From NCBI RefSeq assembly GCF_021117425.1, contig NZ_CP088298.1, forward strand, positions 3,286,001 through 3,350,000: a stretch of DNA of 64,000 bases. Reading direction: 5' to 3'. The translations under genes were made by a program, and so were the position numbers. Shown piece by piece: positions 60,785-64,000 of the stretch. Each line of letters begins with the position of its first letter. The stretch's first letter is position 1. The notes below the pieces were generated by a model. It was not told where the DNA came from, did no database searches, and saw only the letters and a program-made list of their open reading frames with translations. The stretch comes from Brevibacterium zhoupengii (lineage in GTDB: Bacteria > Actinomycetota > Actinomycetes > Actinomycetales > Brevibacteriaceae).

Positions 60785-61684
60785 CTACCGGAGGAGGTCG
60801 TGCAGCGCCCTGGCCGCGGCGCCGAGCTCGGCCTCAGCCGCCGGCTGTGCCGCCGAGGGATTGCTCGATTCGCTCAAAACTGCGACAGCGATGGACTGCC
60901 CGTCGGCATGATCGACGACACCGATCTCATGGCGCAGGTGCAGCAGAGTCCCTGTCTTCGACGACCAGGTCATCGCGTCTGAGGCAAAGTCGGGTGCGAG
61001 TCTGTGCCTGATAATGTTGCCGGCCAGAAGGCTTCGCAGCTTCGATGCAACGACTGGGTCGATGCGGACGGGGCGCCAGATCTCCTGGAGGAGGTCGACC
61101 AGTCCCGTTGCTGTGCCGACATTCGCCTGTGAGACGTCGAGCTGCCAGATTCGGTGACCGGCTTCCTGACTCGGCCCGGATCGAGCAATGTCGTAGACGA
61201 GGTGGGCGTCGGAGTCCGGAAGACTCTCCAATGGAGTCTCCACCAGTGCGCCGAGGTGGTGCCTGATGTGAATGCCACTCAGCCCCATCCGCTCAAGTTC
61301 GTCTTGAATCTGATTCGGAGCGAGCACGTCGAGCAGAGCATCTGTGGCCGTGTTGTCACTGAAGCTCACCGACAGCATCACGAGGTCCTCGAGCGCGATC
61401 TGCGCCGGGTGGCGAAAACGACTCGTTCCGGTCGGCCCGTCCCCTCCGTAGTGATCAGGTCCAATCGCGATCGGCTGAGCTCCGTCGAGGACTCCCTCAC
61501 TGATGCGGTTGAGCACGGCGAAGGCGATCGGGACCTTCACCACGGAGGCCAGAGGCATCGCCTGATCGCCAGAGGTGGAGATTTCCCGACCGCTGTCTAA
61601 GTCACGGACCACGATGGTGGCACGCAGGCCCGCGGCGGCCAGCTGCGCATTGACGTCGTGGATGACGCGGGCATCGCCAGTCAT
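60785..61684 (-). CDS. Cytoplasmic beta-lactamase-like serine protein (BlaB-like)
   Basis: The 299-residue protein has a class A beta-lactamase fold with S47-V-V-K50, S109-D-N111 and K243-T-G245. It has no signal peptide, so it should be cytoplasmic, and I see no omega-loop ExxLN motif, the general base needed to release acyl-enzyme. It overlaps the LysR-type gene by 4 bp and faces a secreted beta-lactamase gene. In Streptomyces cacaoi the same set (LysR BlaA, cytoplasmic BlaB, divergent blaL) controls beta-lactamase induction. A sensing role is therefore more likely than hydrolysis. Confidence 0.78.
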   Translation of the reverse strand: MTGDARVIHDVNAQLAAAGLRATIVVRDLDSGREISTSGDQAMPLASVVKVPIAFAVLNRISEGVLDGAQPIAIGPDHYGGDGPTGTSRFRHPAQIALEDLVMLSVSFSDNTATDALLDVLAPNQIQDELERMGLSGIHIRHHLGALVETPLESLPDSDAHLVYDIARSGPSQEAGHRIWQLDVSQANVGTATGLVDLLQEIWRPVRIDPVVASKLRSLLAGNIIRHRLAPDFASDAMTWSSKTGTLLHLRHEIGVVDHADGQSIAVAVLSESSNPSAAQPAAEAELGAAARALHDLLR

Positions 61685-62649
61685 TTCGAACCGCCACTCA
61701 CAGGCGTCCCCGCAAGGACGTTTTCGCCACGCGTCCCAGCGGGAACGTCATTGCTGCGCGTGCCCGCGGGGACGCCTGCGAGGCAGTCGGCGATCTCATC
61801 GCTGAACTCGCTGAGCACGGCGGCATCGTCATCGGAGGTGGCAGCAAGCACATAGCCTCTTTTCAGTTCCGGCTCGATCAGCGGACTCCATTCGAGTCCC
61901 AACTCCTTAGCTTCGACGGCACTGCACAGCAGCAGATCACCTTCGCCGAGGACTCCGGCGACTGCCGCGGGATCGGAGGAATCCATGACCACTTGGTACG
62001 GCAGCAGTCCCGCCACCTCGGCGGCACGGCGGAGCCGACCACGAACATGTGAAACGTCATCCTCGATCAGCAGTCTCAGTCGCTTCCCCGACAGTTCGGG
62101 ACCAGCACCGGCAATCCTCGACCTGGCTCGGCGCAGCGCGGCCAGACGCACAGGCCCGGACAATGCCGTTCGGTGCGCACACCCCAGCTCGACTACCCAG
62201 GTACCGTCCGACTCCGGCACCGCTTGCAGCGCTGCCCTGACCCTGCGTGCCGACAGGTCATCGAGGCGCCGCGCCGGTAGTTCGGGATGGATATCGATGC
62301 TGATGCCACCGGACTTCGCCGAGGCGGTGAGAACGGCCAGATCCCTCGTCGTGCATGAGCGTGGAACCGCCAAAGACACCGGCCGAAGTCGGGCCCGGTC
62401 GGCATCGAGCAGCATCGTATCGGCAAGGTCAACCAATCGCCTGGCCGAGGCCAGCATGTCCTGTCCGAATGGGGTCAGGCTCACGCCGCGACCCGAGCGA
62501 TCGAAGAGTCGTGCTCCAAACCGCTTCTCCAATCCTGCGATCCGTCTGCTCGCCACCGGCTGCGGAACTCCGCTCGCTGCTGCGCCGAGCGTCATGCTTC
62601 CCAGCTCGCTCACGGCGGTGAACGTTCGACATGCTTCAATCAGGTCCAT
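61681..62649 (-). CDS. LysR-family regulator of the beta-lactamase locus
   Basis: The 322-residue protein has an N-terminal LysR helix-turn-helix (MDLIEACRTFTAVSELGSMT, 20; GVPQPVASRRIAGLEKRFGA, 20) and a co-inducer domain. The ATG at 62649 begins the conserved domain; upstream in-frame Met codons add only non-conserved residues. The C-terminus is odd: three 9-residue units (VPAGTRSND, VPAGTRGEN, VLAGTPVSG) coded by a 27-bp tandem repeat. It is divergent from bla and co-transcribed with the BlaB-like gene, the layout of blaA in Streptomyces cacaoi. Confidence 0.85.
   Translation of the reverse strand: MDLIEACRTFTAVSELGSMTLGAAASGVPQPVASRRIAGLEKRFGARLFDRSGRGVSLTPFGQDMLASARRLVDLADTMLLDADRARLRPVSLAVPRSCTTRDLAVLTASAKSGGISIDIHPELPARRLDDLSARRVRAALQAVPESDGTWVVELGCAHRTALSGPVRLAALRRARSRIAGAGPELSGKRLRLLIEDDVSHVRGRLRRAAEVAGLLPYQVVMDSSDPAAVAGVLGEGDLLLCSAVEAKELGLEWSPLIEPELKRGYVLAATSDDDAAVLSEFSDEIADCLAGVPAGTRSNDVPAGTRGENVLAGTPVSGGSK
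61704..61784. repeat. Three-copy 27-bp tandem repeat at the 3' end of the LysR gene
   Basis: Units begin GCGTCCC/GCGTCCC/GCGTGCC at 61704, 61731 and 61758. The outer copies also form an inverted pair, CAGGCGTCCCCGC (61701-61713) with GCGGGGACGCCTG (61766-61778). Confidence 0.8.
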
Positions 62650-62657
62650 CGTCACCA

Positions 62658-62679
62658 TGATATGCATCTTTGATATGCA
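62658..62679. promoter_or_regulatory. Direct repeat TGATATGCA in the LysR/bla intergenic region
   Basis: TGATATGCA occurs at 62658-62666 and 62671-62679 (13-bp spacing), just upstream of the LysR start. It is a candidate binding site for the LysR protein, although the bla start is about 110 bp away. Confidence 0.4.
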
Positions 62680-62788
62680 GATGCCGCAAACTGTCTTCGA
62701 CCACATCACCAAAGCAGGGAACAGTGGTACTTGCCGGAATCGCCACCAGCACAGGATGCAGACTCAGCACATCTCAAAGGGAGCATTG

Positions 62789-63736
62789 ATGATGACACGA
62801 ACTTCACGAATAGCCGGCGCAGCAGCACTGTCGCTGATCGCTCTGACGGCGTGCTCGCCCGCAGAGGGCGCTGCCACCTCAGATTCCGCAGCAGATTCCG
62901 CCTCTGCAGAGTCGACTTCCCAGGCTTCTCCGACGGCGACTATTGCCCAGGCGGAGGTCGATTCCGCGATAGCCGACATTGAGAAGAAGTACGACGCCAG
63001 AGTCGGCGTCCACGCGATGGACACCAGCGACGAGTCCACCATCGAACATCGCTCCGAGGAGAGATTCGGCTTCGCGTCGACAATCAAGTCCTTCGCGGTG
63101 GCCGAGCTCTTGGCCAGGACGACACCAGCGGAACTCGACGAACACGTGACTTGGACGAAGGAGGACGTCGAAAAGGCCGGGTATGCGCCGGTGACGGAGA
63201 AGCACCTCGGCGATGGTCTGCCTCTGGAAAAGGTGGCCGAGGCCGCCATCAGGGTCAGCGACAATGCTGCGGCGAATATTGTCTTCGACCATATCGATGG
63301 GCCCAAAGGATTGGATACCGCGCTCGAGGACCTCGGCGACTCGACCACCGAGGTGATCGATCGCGAACCGGACCTCAACACCATCGACCCCGGCAGCGCC
63401 GACAACACCACCACTCCCGCCGCGTTCTCCAGCGACCTCGCCGCGCTCCTCGAGCCCGAGCATCTGTCCGATGAGGACCGGACTGTCCTCATCGACTGGA
63501 TGAGCGGCAATGAGACCGGGGACCCGCTGATCAGAGCGGGCGCCCCCGCCGGGTGGACGGTCGCGGACAAGTCCGGTCATGCCGATGCGCTGCGCAATGA
63601 CGTCGCTATCGTGTTCCCGCCGAAGAGGGACCCGATCGTCATCGCGATCATGACGGAGAACAATGACCCGAACACCGAATCCGATGCCGAGCTGATCGAA
63701 GACACCGCGCATGCAGTGCTCGGAGCCTTTGAGTGA
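62789..63736 (+). CDS. bla: Class A beta-lactamase, lipoprotein
   Basis: The 315-residue enzyme hydrolyses beta-lactams outside the membrane. A lipoprotein signal ends at LTAC (Cys22) and is followed by a Ser/Ala/Thr-rich linker to about residue 55. Class A motifs are complete: S97-T-I-K100, S157-D-N159, E193-P-D-L-N197 in the omega loop and K261-S-G263 (KSG instead of the common KTG). AAAGGGAG precedes the ATG at 62789. It is divergent from the LysR gene and probably inducible. Its spectrum cannot be judged from sequence. Confidence 0.92.
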   Translation: MMTRTSRIAGAAALSLIALTACSPAEGAATSDSAADSASAESTSQASPTATIAQAEVDSAIADIEKKYDARVGVHAMDTSDESTIEHRSEERFGFASTIKSFAVAELLARTTPAELDEHVTWTKEDVEKAGYAPVTEKHLGDGLPLEKVAEAAIRVSDNAAANIVFDHIDGPKGLDTALEDLGDSTTEVIDREPDLNTIDPGSADNTTTPAAFSSDLAALLEPEHLSDEDRTVLIDWMSGNETGDPLIRAGAPAGWTVADKSGHADALRNDVAIVFPPKRDPIVIAIMTENNDPNTESDAELIEDTAHAVLGAFE

Positions 63737-63787
63737 CGCGCACAGCAGACCTCGGCGCTGACCAGCAGGAACGGTAAAGTAGCTGGC

Positions 63788-64000
63788 ATGACCGAATCTC
63801 TGACCTTTGCCGATTCAATCCTCATCGAAGCCGAACCGGCCACTGTCTACGCGACCGTTTCAGACGTGACCCGAACTGGCGAGTGGTCACCGATCTGCAA
63901 AGAGTGTTGGTGGGACGAGGGCGACGGCCCCCGGGTGGGAGCCTGGTTCACCGGGCGCAACGCCACCCCGGATCGCGAGTGGCAGACGCGAAGTCAGGTC
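63788..64000 (+). CDS. SRPBCC family protein, 5' part only
   Basis: The first 71 residues are in the window, and the gene runs off the right edge. The pattern FADSILIEAEPATVYATVSD (20), TRTGEWSPICKECWWDEGDG (20) and GAWFTGRN is typical of SRPBCC/polyketide-cyclase proteins. TAAAGT lies 8 nt before the ATG with no ribosome binding site, so a leaderless transcript is likely. The ligand is unknown. Confidence 0.8.
   Translation, partial: MTESLTFADSILIEAEPATVYATVSDVTRTGEWSPICKECWWDEGDGPRVGAWFTGRNATPDREWQTRSQV

Noticed and set aside
61985-62788. Upstream part of the long frame that ends as bla
   Set aside because: It lies opposite the LysR gene, and a lipoprotein signal with a ribosome site starts at 62789.

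Overview
The window is high-GC, densely coded DNA with short gaps, many 4-bp ATGA operon overlaps and several genes that look leaderless. An actinobacterium is indicated by an RpfB-type resuscitation-promoting factor, a PMT-type protein mannosyltransferase, a DtxR/IdeR-type iron box, two CIRCE elements before groES-groEL and a desferrioxamine-type siderophore operon. Gene content fits Brevibacterium or a close relative in Micrococcales; that placement is inference, since there is no rRNA in the window.

Layout. 1-770: terminator of an upstream gene and two small membrane ORFs. 771-4152: thiamine salvage operon thiM-thiE-thiD-tenA (minus strand) behind a TPP riboswitch. 4275-4449: inverted and tandem repeats. 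4447-8736: sugar ABC transporter of the XylFGH/ChvE type with a LacI regulator and a palindromic operator. 9003-14889: iron-regulated siderophore operon desA-desB-desCD, the last gene a GNAT/NIS-synthetase fusion. 15082-22850: guaB, GntR regulator, RluA-type pseudouridine synthase, small hypotheticals, and an FtsX/LolD-type ABC pair. 22896-25000: groES-groEL with two CIRCE boxes. 25254-29352: rpfB, tatD, metG. 29457-30934: AbiEi/DUF559-like gene bordered by related repeats. 30981-35947: rsmI, three tandem DUF4190 proteins, pmt. 36078-38365: a fused nonulosonate cytidylyltransferase/KdsC-type phosphatase and a short NeuB-type synthase. 38523-40910: ChrB-like protein, MFS transporter, DUF2127 protein. 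40964-47661: pyruvyltransferase-like protein divergent from four overlapping glycosyltransferase genes of polysialyltransferase type. 47665-52277: TetR with a DrrAB-type ABC exporter, small SRPBCC/DUF1801 genes, ArsR-AHSA1 pair. 52347-55514: GtrA/GT-C/GtrB-type lipid-linked glycosylation operon. 55702-57656: RloA/RloB (AbiL-like) defence pair in which rloB carries an in-frame stop. 58062-60760: metNIQ methionine importer. 60785-63736: beta-lactamase locus with LysR regulator and a cytoplasmic beta-lactamase-like protein, arranged like blaA-blaB/blaL of Streptomyces cacaoi. 63788-64000: start of an SRPBCC gene.

How parts work together. The nonulosonate synthase, phosphatase and cytidylyltransferase could make a CMP-activated Kdn-like sugar, and the glycosyltransferase cluster is a plausible consumer for a cell-wall or capsular glycopolymer. 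This is the best candidate for an undescribed system. The second theme is non-coding: a recurrent gene-end motif CCACCTCGGCGAGGGA, several long perfect stem-loops, and three-copy short tandem arrays (periods 15, 16, 20 and 27 bp).
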